Source of the DNA: Bacteroidales bacterium
GTDB lineage: Bacteria; Bacteroidota; Bacteroidia; Bacteroidales; Prolixibacteraceae
NCBI GenBank assembly: GCA_012719495.1
Contig: JAAYAG010000032.1
Location: 1-64,000 of the forward strand
Length of the DNA: 64,000 bases
Direction of reading: 5' to 3'
Positions 7,466 through 16,201 of this stretch are shown here, in pieces. Position 1 is the first letter of the stretch. Each line of letters begins with the position of its first letter. The notes beneath the pieces are model-generated. The model was not told the origin of the DNA, made no database searches, and saw only the letters and a program-made list of their open reading frames with translations. The translations under genes and the position numbers were made by a program.

Positions 7466-10216
7466 TCAGCGGCTCTGCAGGGTGCATATAGCGGGCGAAA
7501 GACCATCAGACTTGGCCGTAAGCCGCATCGAACCTTTTTCCCCTTTTTTTGCTCGCACAATCACCAGAACCATCCCGTTGAATGCTTCCCGTTTTTTCGA
7601 TGTAAACGATACCAGGCTCGAGGGATCACCGTTGTCAGTTGCCACAATTTCGCCCGGGCCTTCAAGACTGAATTCTATCTGCTGGTTGCTGCGGGGTACG
7701 GTAAGCCCTTTTTCGTCGGTTATTTCTATGGTGACAAATGAAAGGTCGTTGCCGTCACAATCAATCGTGCTACGGTCGGCGGTGGCTTTTAGTGCTGTTG
7801 CTTTGCCCGTGGTCTCAACGCGCTGCTCTGCCCAATATTTCCCGTTTTTATAAGCGATAACCTTCAGTTCTCCGGGTTGATAAACAACATCGTCCCAGCG
7901 TAACCGGTATTCATAGTTTCCTTTTTTCTTCTTACCTAACGATTTCCCGTTTAGAAATAGCTCAGCTTCGTCGCCCGAGGTAAACACATGCACCGGTGTA
8001 ATTTCACCCACTCGTTCTTCCCAATTCCAGTGGGGCAACAGGTGCACCATGGGCAGCTCGGGGCGCCAGTGAGATTGATAAAGCCAGAAACGGTCTTTTT
8101 TGAAACCGGCAAGGTCGATGATCCCTGTATATGAACTTCTTGCATCGTAGTATGGAGTGGGTTCTCCCAGATAATCCCAGCCAGTCCATACAAATTCTCC
8201 CGCCACAAACGGGTGCTTTTCTACCGAGCCAAATACCTTGTCGGCACTCGACCCAAAATCAACGGCATACAATTCGTACGAACTGACCTGACAACTTTTA
8301 GAATCGCCTCCCTGCCCGTCGCGTGTGGGAGAACTGATTTTTTCACTTACCGGGAAAAGATATACTCCACGGCTGCTGAATGCCGAGGCGGTTTCGCTGC
8401 TGTAGATAACTTTCTCAGGGAACTTCTGGTGAAATGCGTCGTATTGCGGTGCCGTGCGTATCCGGTCAGTTCCTTCAAATTCCGGTTCCTGCCGTATCCC
8501 TTCGCCCTGGTAGTTTAGCCCGATAACATCGGGGATCACTGGCAACGCCATATCAGGTTTGGCATAATTCATGGCCAGTGTAGTGGGACGGGTGGGGTCT
8601 TCTTCTTTTATGAGTGTATGTATACGTTGAGCAATGGCAGCGCCTTCCTGCCCGGTATATTGTTCACCCACTTCGTTGCCAAAACTCCACATAATCACCG
8701 ACGGACAGTTGCGGTCTCTGCGCACGAATGCCCGCGTATCGGGTTCATACCATTCAGGAAATATCAGGTGGAAGTCGTGGGCCGTCTTTTTTCTTTCCCA
8801 CGAATCGAAAATCTCGTCGATCACCAGAAACCCCATCTGGTCGGTGAGCTCAAGCAACCCGGGGTCTGGTGGGTTGTGCGACATGCGTATGGCATTGCAG
8901 CCCATTTCCTGCAATATCTCGAGTTGGCGTTCTGCTGCACGTTTGTTGAAGGCTGCCCCTAGCGCCCCAAGATCGTGGTGCTGGTTAACTCCTTTAATTT
9001 GAATTCGTTTTCCGTTTACAAGTATGCCTTTTTCCGGGACGAATTCAACGGTTCGTATACCGAAGCGGGTCTCAAACTGGTCAATAATTTTGCCATTTTG
9101 CTTTAGGGTGCTTACCGCAACATAGAGATTCGGCGTTTGGGTAGGGTGGGGACCCCATAGCCGGGGATTTTTTATCGTGGTTGTTGCAGAATCCTTGTTT
9201 TGAGTTCCGGCTTTTGTGCTGATCGTTTGTTTTGCAAAACGGGCAGTTGCTTTTTTGTGTGGCGTCCCGTCAGCATTTAAAGGGTAGACTTTAGTAATAA
9301 TTTCGGTTACTGCATCTTCTTTCGATGTATTTTCAATGTTAACATCGATAGATAGGGTAGCCGATTTGGCTGAAACATTCTTGCTGCTTATATAGGTTCC
9401 GTATTGGGCAATATGCACCGGGTTGGTTTTTACAAGCCACACGTTACGGTACAGCCCGCCACCCGGGTACCACCGCGCTGAATTATTCGGGTTGTCGAGC
9501 CTGATTGCCAGTTGGTTTTCTTTGCCAAAAACAATATATGGAGTAAGGTCGAGCCGATAGGAATTGTATCCGTAAGGCCATCCCCCCACCAACTGTCCGT
9601 TGAGCCAAACCATGGAATATGACATGGCTCCATCGATGTCGAGATAGATTGCTTTGCCTGAATCTGATTGTGGTATGTCGATCTTTTTGCGGTACCAGCC
9701 TACACCATTACTTGGCAAACGGCCCATTCCGCCTCCAACTTCAGAGTCAGAACCGTCTTGAAATGGTCCGGCAATGGCCCAGTCGTGAGGTAAATCAACT
9801 TTTTGCCATTTGCTGTCGTCGAAATTAGGTTGTACGAATGCAAAATCAGCACCCGGCTTGCCGTCAGGCCTTACATGATGCTTTGTTTTATTCCCGATAA
9901 ATGGGTTTCCCGTGGGGAGTATCCATGGTTTCAACACTTCCTGTATGTTCTTTTTTTTAATGGCTTCGGTAGGTTGCGCATCGGCAACTTTGTATTCGTT
10001 ACTGCCTTCGTACTCGGGCCTTGCATCGTAGATAAGATTATCGGCTATTTCCGATGAGGGGTATTTATAAAAATGCCAGTTTTCGTTGAGCAGGATTCGC
10101 TCACGAACCGGCTGTGTTTTCTGGGTTCCTGATTGGGCAAGGGCGATATTGGGAATAAAATACCCTGCAAAAATTCCTGCCATAACCCATACCATGTGTT
10201 TACGATTCATATTCAT
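7466..10216 (-). CDS. GH2 family glycosidase (beta-galactosidase-like)
   Basis: A 916-residue exported glycosidase of family GH2. After the signal peptide come the sugar-binding jelly-roll domain (LPHDWAIAGPF, GVGWYRKKI), an Ig-like sandwich and the TIM barrel. The acid/base is E515 in SFGNEVGEQ and the likely nucleophile is E608 in YSSETASA; SHNPPDPGLLELTDQMG and the WTGWDYLGEPTPYY loop are also typical. The C-terminal part has a DUF4982-like and further Ig-like domains, a layout common in Bacteroidota beta-galactosidases and beta-glucuronidases. There is no T9SS tail or lipobox, so it is probably periplasmic. Exact sugar specificity cannot be read from the sequence. Confidence 0.9.
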   Translation of the reverse strand: MNMNRKHMVWVMAGIFAGYFIPNIALAQSGTQKTQPVRERILLNENWHFYKYPSSEIADNLIYDARPEYEGSNEYKVADAQPTEAIKKKNIQEVLKPWILPTGNPFIGNKTKHHVRPDGKPGADFAFVQPNFDDSKWQKVDLPHDWAIAGPFQDGSDSEVGGGMGRLPSNGVGWYRKKIDIPQSDSGKAIYLDIDGAMSYSMVWLNGQLVGGWPYGYNSYRLDLTPYIVFGKENQLAIRLDNPNNSARWYPGGGLYRNVWLVKTNPVHIAQYGTYISSKNVSAKSATLSIDVNIENTSKEDAVTEIITKVYPLNADGTPHKKATARFAKQTISTKAGTQNKDSATTTIKNPRLWGPHPTQTPNLYVAVSTLKQNGKIIDQFETRFGIRTVEFVPEKGILVNGKRIQIKGVNQHHDLGALGAAFNKRAAERQLEILQEMGCNAIRMSHNPPDPGLLELTDQMGFLVIDEIFDSWERKKTAHDFHLIFPEWYEPDTRAFVRRDRNCPSVIMWSFGNEVGEQYTGQEGAAIAQRIHTLIKEEDPTRPTTLAMNYAKPDMALPVIPDVIGLNYQGEGIRQEPEFEGTDRIRTAPQYDAFHQKFPEKVIYSSETASAFSSRGVYLFPVSEKISSPTRDGQGGDSKSCQVSSYELYAVDFGSSADKVFGSVEKHPFVAGEFVWTGWDYLGEPTPYYDARSSYTGIIDLAGFKKDRFWLYQSHWRPELPMVHLLPHWNWEERVGEITPVHVFTSGDEAELFLNGKSLGKKKKGNYEYRLRWDDVVYQPGELKVIAYKNGKYWAEQRVETTGKATALKATADRSTIDCDGNDLSFVTIEITDEKGLTVPRSNQQIEFSLEGPGEIVATDNGDPSSLVSFTSKKREAFNGMVLVIVRAKKGEKGSMRLTAKSDGLSPAICTLQSR

Positions 10217-10486
10217 TGCTTTACTGGATTTTTTTCACAGTGCTTCTGCCTGTTTGAAAGGTATTTAATTCGTAATTAATTGTTCTCATTCTTTGAAAAG
10301 ATTGGAAATGCATGCAGCCCGTCCTGCCTGTACTTTTTGCGTTTTGGGTGTTGTTTCCCTAAGCGTATTGTATTTTTGCAGGACGAACTACAGCATTGTT
10401 CCAAACTATGGTTTTACTCCCCCTTATTACATTTACTTATATCAGAGTATTTATGTTGAACTTCAACCCGGAAATTCGACATAACC

Positions 10487-11881
10487 TTATTCGATGCTGA
10501 TTTTTCTGGTGGTCACCATCCCGTCTTCGCTCGCTTTCAGAAGGTATATCCCTTTTGCTTTTTCCAAGTTGATGGTACAAGAGTTTTCCCCATTGCAAAG
10601 CATTCCACTGAAAATTAATTCACCGTTGGTGTCTACTATTTCAATATCAATTTTGTATTCAGAATTATTGTCGCGCTCAACTTCCAGGGTGAATATGCCG
10701 TTTTTCGACGGATTGGGGAAGATTTTAAGGGTTCCGTCATGTTGCTTAAGAGAAGGTGCAGCTGTTGTTCCCATGCGCAATGGTTCCCAAAAGTTGCCAG
10801 AAACAGTCATTAGGTAAAGACACCTTAAAGAGAGGTTAAACCAGTCTGAATTATTTTTTATTATTTTCAACTCGTCGCCAAAAGCATCAGCAACTTGTTG
10901 GGTGTTCGACATTGCAGCCACGGCAAATCCCCCTACGAAAGCGCTGGTATGGTAATGGCCAGTAGGGGTTCCGTCGAGTTTATACCCATCTGCAATATTC
11001 TTTGGATCAATGCTATATGCCCAATTGCTTACTTTGGTACACCAGTTTCTTGCGCTCTCGTTTCCGTTCCAAAGGTAGTCGAGGCTCATACGCCAAGGGA
11101 CGGGGCATGCGTCGTAAGCAAAATTATAATTTTTTGAACCGGCAGGATTCCCTTCAACGGTTTGCCAATCGGGAACTAAACCAGTGGTTTTATGCGCGCT
11201 GTTATTCAGTATTTTATACGAGTCGTTAGCCAAGTCTTCCCATAACTGGTTTTCGGTAACCTTGGCAAAAACCCTGAAAAATGCCGGGGTGTAATATTGA
11301 ATACCGGTCTCGTTGCAACCGCCCAACGCATAGTTGTTGTAACCCGGATAAATGGCTTTTATTCCACTGCAGGAGGTAATCATGTTTTCGCTAATACGCG
11401 CGAGTATAAGTTTAGCTTCATTAATATAACTACCGCTCCATTGATTGTAGGCCACAATAAGGGCGAAAGCCACATCAATATCTGTGTTGGTGGTGCTGCT
11501 TGGGCTAATAATTGACTCACAGGTTACGTTCCAGGCCATCAAGTCTTTAGCTTGTGTAGAAAGTTTACTTTTATAAAATTTGAAAAGCTTGTCGAAGGTT
11601 TCTTTATCGCCCATGTAGGCCGAAATCAGCATGCCAATGCCAATGGCATAGCCGCGGGTTTCATTTTTTGCCGAAGAAAAAATAACCCGTAGGCTATTCC
11701 CGCACTCGACCAGCAAAGTGCTCTTGAACAGGTCGTATTCGCTTTTAACGTAATCGGAACTGATGTTGGCAGGTTTTACCCCATAATTATATTGTACATT
11801 CTGTGGAAATGGCCGGTCTTGAGCGTTCAACATTGGCAATAAGGTCATTAAAGCAAGACAAAGGGCGAAAAATTTCATCAT
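10487..11881 (-). CDS. GH8 family glycosidase with T9SS tail
   Basis: Secreted family GH8 enzyme, a group containing endoglucanases, lichenases, chitosanases and xylan oligosaccharide-cleaving enzymes. The signal peptide ends near LNAQ. The general acid is probably E74 in NETRGYAIGIGM, followed by the family pattern FDKLFKFYKSKL and the signature region TNTDIDVAFALIVAYNQW, whose aspartates match the GH8 base/substrate-binding positions. The C-terminal 75 residues form a T9SS sorting domain (IFPNPSKNG then KGIYLLKASEDGMVTTRKISIE). It lies 270 bases upstream of the GH2 gene, so it may be its own transcript. It is divergent from an AraC-type regulator that could control it. Confidence 0.85.
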   Translation of the reverse strand: MMKFFALCLALMTLLPMLNAQDRPFPQNVQYNYGVKPANISSDYVKSEYDLFKSTLLVECGNSLRVIFSSAKNETRGYAIGIGMLISAYMGDKETFDKLFKFYKSKLSTQAKDLMAWNVTCESIISPSSTTNTDIDVAFALIVAYNQWSGSYINEAKLILARISENMITSCSGIKAIYPGYNNYALGGCNETGIQYYTPAFFRVFAKVTENQLWEDLANDSYKILNNSAHKTTGLVPDWQTVEGNPAGSKNYNFAYDACPVPWRMSLDYLWNGNESARNWCTKVSNWAYSIDPKNIADGYKLDGTPTGHYHTSAFVGGFAVAAMSNTQQVADAFGDELKIIKNNSDWFNLSLRCLYLMTVSGNFWEPLRMGTTAAPSLKQHDGTLKIFPNPSKNGIFTLEVERDNNSEYKIDIEIVDTNGELIFSGMLCNGENSCTINLEKAKGIYLLKASEDGMVTTRKISIE

Positions 11882-12032
11882 ACAATCGATATTATTAACT
11901 TTAACACTAATTTAGAACAATTGAATAGCGCGATAGTCCAGAATCACGATTTTAGACTTTTTTTAATACGAAGGTACAACAAATGCGACAACAAAATCAC
12001 TAATTTTACACGGTTAGAACAGAGGTAATTTT

Positions 12033-13130
12033 ATGGAAAAGACCATTCACTTGCTGATAATGTACACCATGTTGGTGCTAATGATGATCCTTTTCCAAAG
12101 GGGGCATAAGCATCATCGTAGCCGAATTCTTGCCTATTATGCATTGATTGAAGTTATAACAAATGGTTTCAATAGCCTTAACCCTATGCTGGGGCAAGAT
12201 TGGTACGTTCAGTTTCCTTTCCTTCATTATTTATATTTGCCGCTCTATTGCCTTTGGGTACCCTTTTTCTATTTCTATTTTAGATCGTGCCTTTCGAACG
12301 ATTTCAGGATTACCCGTAACCATTGGCCTCATTTTATTCCTTTTGCCTTGTTTTTCCTCTATTTCTTGTTCGTGTGGCTGAGTAAAGGGAATGATTATAT
12401 ATTTGAAAATTTGTATGTTAAAGGTACTTATCTGCGTAATACCCGGTTTGCAATTGATATAATGGTAAGGCTTCAGTATTTGTTTTATAATTTTCTGATG
12501 ATTAGGGGCTTGGTACTAGCCGAACGCAGTCGGAAAAAAGCAGATTCCGAAGTTATGCAATTTGCCGTTGACGTTAGTTGGTTGCGTTTTGTGGTATACG
12601 GGTATGCTATTGCTTGCTTAAGTGGTATTGTGTACTTGGTTTTCTATTTCTCAGGTTATGAGCAGGCTTGGGTAATAAACCTGATTAGTATAAGCTACTT
12701 TTTCCTGTTCTTTTTTATCATCTTCTTCAACGCCATAACGCACGATCCTACAGCTGCCGACAATAAGCAAAAGCAGTCACAATCGCCAAGTTTGCCAATG
12801 ATCTCGTTGATGAAAAGAATTGAAGAGTTGATTGTTGGCCAAAAACTGTACCTCGAACCCGACCTTACCCTGCAGCAAATTGCCGAGGGACTGAATGAAA
12901 AGGAAAGGAATATTTCTCAGGCAATCAATACAATAGAAAAACGGAACGTGAACGATTACATCAACAATTTCAGGATTGAACATGCTTGTACCCTTTTGCT
13001 GGGCGACAAAGACAAACCGGTGTTTGAAGTAATGTACGAATCGGGGTTTAGTACCAAGGGAGCTTTCAATCTGGCCTTTAAAAGAGTGACCGGAAAAACA
13101 CCAACCCAATACCGTAGCGAAGCAAAATAA
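12033..13130 (+). CDS. Membrane-bound AraC-type transcription regulator
   Basis: The N-terminal 230 residues hold about seven hydrophobic segments, starting with HLLIMYTMLVLMMILF, so the protein is anchored in the inner membrane. After a polar linker (KQKQSQSPS) the last 100 residues form an AraC-type double helix-turn-helix: LTLQQIAEGLNEKERNISQAI, then PVFEVMYESGFSTKGAFNLAFKRVTGKTPTQYR. Such membrane-AraC regulators are common in Bacteroidota, usually with unknown signals. It is divergent from the GH8 gene with about 150 bases between them, so control of the GH8-GH2-CE4 group is the simplest guess. Confidence 0.85.
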   Translation: MEKTIHLLIMYTMLVLMMILFQRGHKHHRSRILAYYALIEVITNGFNSLNPMLGQDWYVQFPFLHYLYLPLYCLWVPFFYFYFRSCLSNDFRITRNHWPHFIPFALFFLYFLFVWLSKGNDYIFENLYVKGTYLRNTRFAIDIMVRLQYLFYNFLMIRGLVLAERSRKKADSEVMQFAVDVSWLRFVVYGYAIACLSGIVYLVFYFSGYEQAWVINLISISYFFLFFFIIFFNAITHDPTAADNKQKQSQSPSLPMISLMKRIEELIVGQKLYLEPDLTLQQIAEGLNEKERNISQAINTIEKRNVNDYINNFRIEHACTLLLGDKDKPVFEVMYESGFSTKGAFNLAFKRVTGKTPTQYRSEAK

Positions 13131-13266
13131 GGAACGCCATTTAAAAATGAAATTTCCCTTCAGGCAAAGCCTCAAGTGTGGACTTAACAATACGATAAAT
13201 TACAATACATAGATTTTCAGCAATTTAAAGCTGTTGACAATGAGTTTAAATACATTTTTTTCTCTA

Positions 13267-13322
13267 TTGACTAAGATTTTAGTCAATTTTCTTGGTTGAC
13301 TAAATCTTTAGTCATATATTTG
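13267..13322 (+). promoter_or_regulatory. Promoter with two BlaI-type operators
   Basis: Two near-identical palindromes lie here: TTGACTAAGATTTTAGTCAA at 13267-13286 and TTGACTAAATCTTTAGTCAT at 13296-13315, with centres 29 bases apart. A Bacteroidota-type promoter overlaps them: TTG at 13292-13294, a 20-base spacer, then TATATTTG (13315-13322), matching the TAnnTTTG -7 element. The second operator fills the spacer, so bound repressor would block the promoter directly. The start codon of the repressor is 24 bases further on. Confidence 0.8.
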
Positions 13323-13345
13323 TTCCGGACTTTTACATTACAATT

Positions 13346-13720
13346 ATGCAATTAACGAAAGCTGAAGAACAAATAATGCAGATCCTTTGGGACATGGGCG
13401 AGGGGATGGTTCGAGACATCCGCGATCGCTTCGATGAACCCAAGCCTGCACGTAATACTGTTTCAACAATTATTCGGGTACTCGAAGCCAAAGGGATTGT
13501 GAGCTACCGTGCCGATGGGAACACACATATTTACTTTCCACTGGTCTCGAAACGTGAATATTCGAAGAGACAACTTTTTTCATTAATGAAGAATTATTTC
13601 GACAACTCCTTTCCACAAATGGCAACTTTCTTTGCACGTGAAAAAGAACTTACCATTGACGAACTGGAGCAATTGTTGAATGCCACAAAAGATGAATTGC
13701 AAAACCCTAACAATCAATAA
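13346..13720 (+). CDS. BlaI/MecI/CopY-family repressor
   Basis: A 124-residue winged-helix repressor. LTKAEEQIMQILWDMGEG, ARNTVSTIIRVLEAKGIV and the wing residues AHIYFPLVSKREYSK (here GNTHIYFPLVSKREYSK) match the family, and the C-terminal half is the dimerisation helix region. Family members bind palindromic operators and come off DNA when a partner membrane protease cleaves them. Two matching palindromes lie just upstream, so it is probably autoregulated. Its stop codon is two bases before the start of the M56 protease gene, so the two are co-transcribed. The trigger need not be a beta-lactam: no beta-lactamase is nearby. Confidence 0.9.
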   Translation: MQLTKAEEQIMQILWDMGEGMVRDIRDRFDEPKPARNTVSTIIRVLEAKGIVSYRADGNTHIYFPLVSKREYSKRQLFSLMKNYFDNSFPQMATFFAREKELTIDELEQLLNATKDELQNPNNQ

Positions 13721-13722
13721 CA

Positions 13723-15396
13723 ATGGAAGCAATTGCTAGTTATTTGTTGCAAATGGCCTGTTGGCTGGCTGCTTTTTGGCTGGTGTACGTACTGGCACTG
13801 CGAAAAGAAACGTTCTTTGAGCTTAACCGTTGGTTTTTGCTTGTTGGCATTATGGCTGCATTTGTATTGCCATTGTTCCCAATTAAGTACGAAGTTGTTA
13901 AAAACACTGCCGATAGTACTTTGCTGTTGATGACTGGCAAATTGTCAGAAACAAGCACACCATTTGAGGATTCAATAAGCTATTGGTATTGGATATATGG
14001 TATTGGTGCTTTCATTGTATTTGCCAGGTTTTTGCATCAATGCATTAAGTTGTTATGGCTTATCCGCAAAAGTGAGCCCATTTGGGTTAACAATACCCGT
14101 GTATTTAAATTCGAAGGGGACACAGCACCTTTTTCGTTCTTCAATTTCATATTTGTAAGTAAAACCATGGACAACGAGGCCGAATTGAAAACGGTTGTTG
14201 CCCATGAAAAAGTCCACATTAACGAACGACACTGGGCCGACCTGCTCCTGCTGGAAGTGGCCCGCACTGTACAATGGTTCAATCCATTACTATTACTCTA
14301 TCGTAAGGCTATAATGCAAAACCACGAATACCTTGCCGATTACGGAACGCTGCAAAATGGGGTTAGTGCACAAACCTATAAGGCCGTGTTGGTAAATCAA
14401 ATGCTTGGAGTGCCGGTTTTGAAAGTTGCTAATGGCTTTACGCTTTTTAATCCAACAAAAAGAATTTTCATGATGAATAAAAATAAAACCAAGCCTGCAA
14501 TGCAGTTAAAATTATTGTGGGCATTACCGCTTGTAGCGTTGATTATGGTAAGCTTTGCCCAACCAAATTATGTTACAGGTGAAAATCCTGCTAGTGCAAT
14601 TAATGCAAATCAGAAAACAATAACCGTAAATGGCAAAGTTACCAACGAAGAAGGAGAGCCGTTGCCAGGCGCAAGTATTGTTATTAAAAATGGGACATTG
14701 GGAACCATTTCGAACCTACAGGGCAGGTTTTTGCTCGAAGGGGTTAAGCCCGACGATGAAATCGCGATCAGTTTTGTGGGGTATGGAACCCAGGTTCTGA
14801 AGGCAAAATCTGAACTCAACGTTTCGATGAAGAAGGAGGTATTTGTGATTGGCTATGCTACAAATCAAATTGCACCTCCTCCTCCACCACCGCCACCAAT
14901 GGTGATTAACCGTAATGGAGAAAGCAAAAAACCACTGATAATACTTGATGGTAAGCCATTTACCAACGATGTAAGTACTATAAAACCCGAAACAATTGAC
15001 CGCGTTGAGGTGCTAAAAGATGAATCGGCAATAGCGACTTATGGCGACAAAGCAAAAGACGGTGTAATAATAATCACCTCAAAAAAGAACCATACAAGCG
15101 AAGAAGAAGTTGTATTTGTTGTTGTTGAAGAAATGCCCCAATACAATGGTGGAAGTACTGCATTGCATAATTACTTATCGAAAGCAACTAAAGGCTCAAA
15201 GGAAAAAGGCAATATATGGGTACAGTTTATCGTGAAAAATACGGGTGAAATTGTTAACGCAAGAATACAGTCAAGCAACAACAGTAAGCTTGATCAAAAA
15301 GCGTTAGAAATAGTTAATGCAATGCCAAAATGGATTCCCGGCAAACAGCGTGGCAAAGCGGTTGATGTGATGGTAAGTTTAAATCTAATCTTTTAA
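13723..15396 (+). CDS. BlaR1-like M56 metalloprotease fused to TonB-type domains
   Basis: Membrane metalloprotease predicted to cleave the upstream repressor. The first 290 residues contain several membrane segments and the zinc motif H161-EKVH-165 followed by ERHWADLL and HEYLADY, as in BlaR1/MecR1. Instead of a penicillin-binding sensor, the periplasmic part has three modules: a carboxypeptidase-regulatory-like beta domain (about 300-375, GKVTNEEGEPLPGAS), a poly-proline stretch (about 384-392), a TonB-receptor-plug-like domain (about 400-455, ILDGKPF...IDRVEVLKDESAIATYG), and a TonB C-terminal-like domain (about 470-557). This architecture occurs in Bacteroidota and suggests sensing at, or contact with, the outer membrane rather than drug sensing. 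Confidence 0.85.
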   Translation: MEAIASYLLQMACWLAAFWLVYVLALRKETFFELNRWFLLVGIMAAFVLPLFPIKYEVVKNTADSTLLLMTGKLSETSTPFEDSISYWYWIYGIGAFIVFARFLHQCIKLLWLIRKSEPIWVNNTRVFKFEGDTAPFSFFNFIFVSKTMDNEAELKTVVAHEKVHINERHWADLLLLEVARTVQWFNPLLLLYRKAIMQNHEYLADYGTLQNGVSAQTYKAVLVNQMLGVPVLKVANGFTLFNPTKRIFMMNKNKTKPAMQLKLLWALPLVALIMVSFAQPNYVTGENPASAINANQKTITVNGKVTNEEGEPLPGASIVIKNGTLGTISNLQGRFLLEGVKPDDEIAISFVGYGTQVLKAKSELNVSMKKEVFVIGYATNQIAPPPPPPPPMVINRNGESKKPLIILDGKPFTNDVSTIKPETIDRVEVLKDESAIATYGDKAKDGVIIITSKKNHTSEEEVVFVVVEEMPQYNGGSTALHNYLSKATKGSKEKGNIWVQFIVKNTGEIVNARIQSSNNSKLDQKALEIVNAMPKWIPGKQRGKAVDVMVSLNLIF

Positions 15397-15440
15397 AATT
15401 TGGATTTATTATTGCAGGTTCAACCCAGATATTATGGCAA

Positions 15441-15514
15441 ATGCAATTATGAATCAGTCCGAGCCTATTCATGTATAATGCCGATGAATAGAAATGCTCA
15501 GTACAATCGAGTGG
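15441..15514 (+). repeat. Dispersed 74-bp hairpin repeat, copy 2
   Basis: Second copy of the element at 2584-2657. Here a longer inverted structure is present: TGTATAATGCCGAT (15472-15485) can pair with ATCGGCATTACA (15543-15554) apart from a two-base bulge, so the element may extend to about 15554. It begins 45 bases after the M56 stop codon. The matching reading frame is open in both copies, but the five differences are all amino-acid changing, so it is unlikely to be a protein. Confidence 0.7.
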
Positions 15515-15725
15515 GCGAAGATTGGACTGTTACATTTCTTCAATCGGCATTACATTTCGGATCAAGTGAACGTTCTGGTGGAGTAAGTCATTTTCACGCA
15601 TAAATCTCAGCTAATTGGGACAAGAAAAATTGAATTTCTCTGACATCTCTTTGGGTATTGCAGATTCTGACTTAATGAAAACGCACCTTTTATTTGATGA
15701 GTCAGAAAAACTATCAAAAAATTTA

Positions 15726-16016
15726 GAGCCGTAGGCTCGAATCATTTTGTAAGGATGGACTTCAGTCCATTCAATGAGGCAATTAGTCAATATCATGGAG
15801 AGCTGTAGGCTCGGTACATTTTAGATTAAATCAGCAAAAATATACCGCACATCATACATTTCACTGCAAAACACATTGGACATAAACTTGTGAAAATGTA
15901 TTTGCCATTGTTTTTTATTTTTAATGTTCCGTTCCTACGGAACTCTCTATGTCTCTTGTTGCTTTTTTACCCCGGATTAAAATCCGGCGTTACAAAATTA
16001 CCCGTTCCTTCGGAAC
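15726..16016. repeat. Cluster of six REP-like hairpins
   Basis: The 805-base gap between the M56 gene and susD holds at least six short perfect or near-perfect hairpins: GAGCC-GTA-GGCTC (15726-15738), ATGGAC-TTCA-GTCCAT (15755-15770), GAGCT-GTA-GGCTC (15800-15812), GTTCCGT-TCCT-ACGGAAC (15926-15943), CCGGATT-AA-AATCCGG (15972-15987) and GTTCC-TTC-GGAAC (16004-16016). They look like the REP-type palindromes that accompany IS200-like (RAYT) transposases in Bacteroidota. No transposase is in this gap; a decayed one is at 36087-36533. Confidence 0.6.
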
Positions 16017-16131
16017 TTAACTTATTGTAGGTTAGCTTATTTTCATTGTAATTTTTCCCCTTCCCACGCAAAAGCTAATTTGATCCTTCATTTCTTCAAT
16101 CGGTATAACTGGATTAAGAGATAGATTACCC

Positions 16132-16173
16132 AATAAAAAAGCCGATCCTCGTTGTGAGAATCGGCTATTTTTA
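16132..16173 (-). terminator. Intrinsic terminator of the SusC/SusD operon
   Basis: An A-run, GCCGATcCTC, a short loop, GAGaATCGGC and a T-run form a strong stem about 30 bases after the susD stop on the minus strand. The flanking A and T runs allow termination in both directions. Confidence 0.8.
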
Positions 16174-16201
16174 TTTAGAATAAATTCTTACCGTGGAATT
16201 A

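Noticed and set aside
8004-9828. Long antisense ORFs opposite the GH2 gene
   Set aside because: They are frame shadows of a well-supported GH2 coding sequence.
10293-10484. 63-residue ORF between GH2 and GH8
   Set aside because: Atypical composition, no recognisable domain and no clear ribosome-binding site; treated as intergenic.
13346-15396. Beta-lactam resistance system
   Set aside because: No beta-lactamase nearby and the membrane protease has no penicillin-binding domain.
15400-15603. 67-residue ORF after the M56 gene
   Set aside because: It translates the dispersed hairpin repeat. The two copies differ only by amino-acid-changing substitutions and the frame has no other support.
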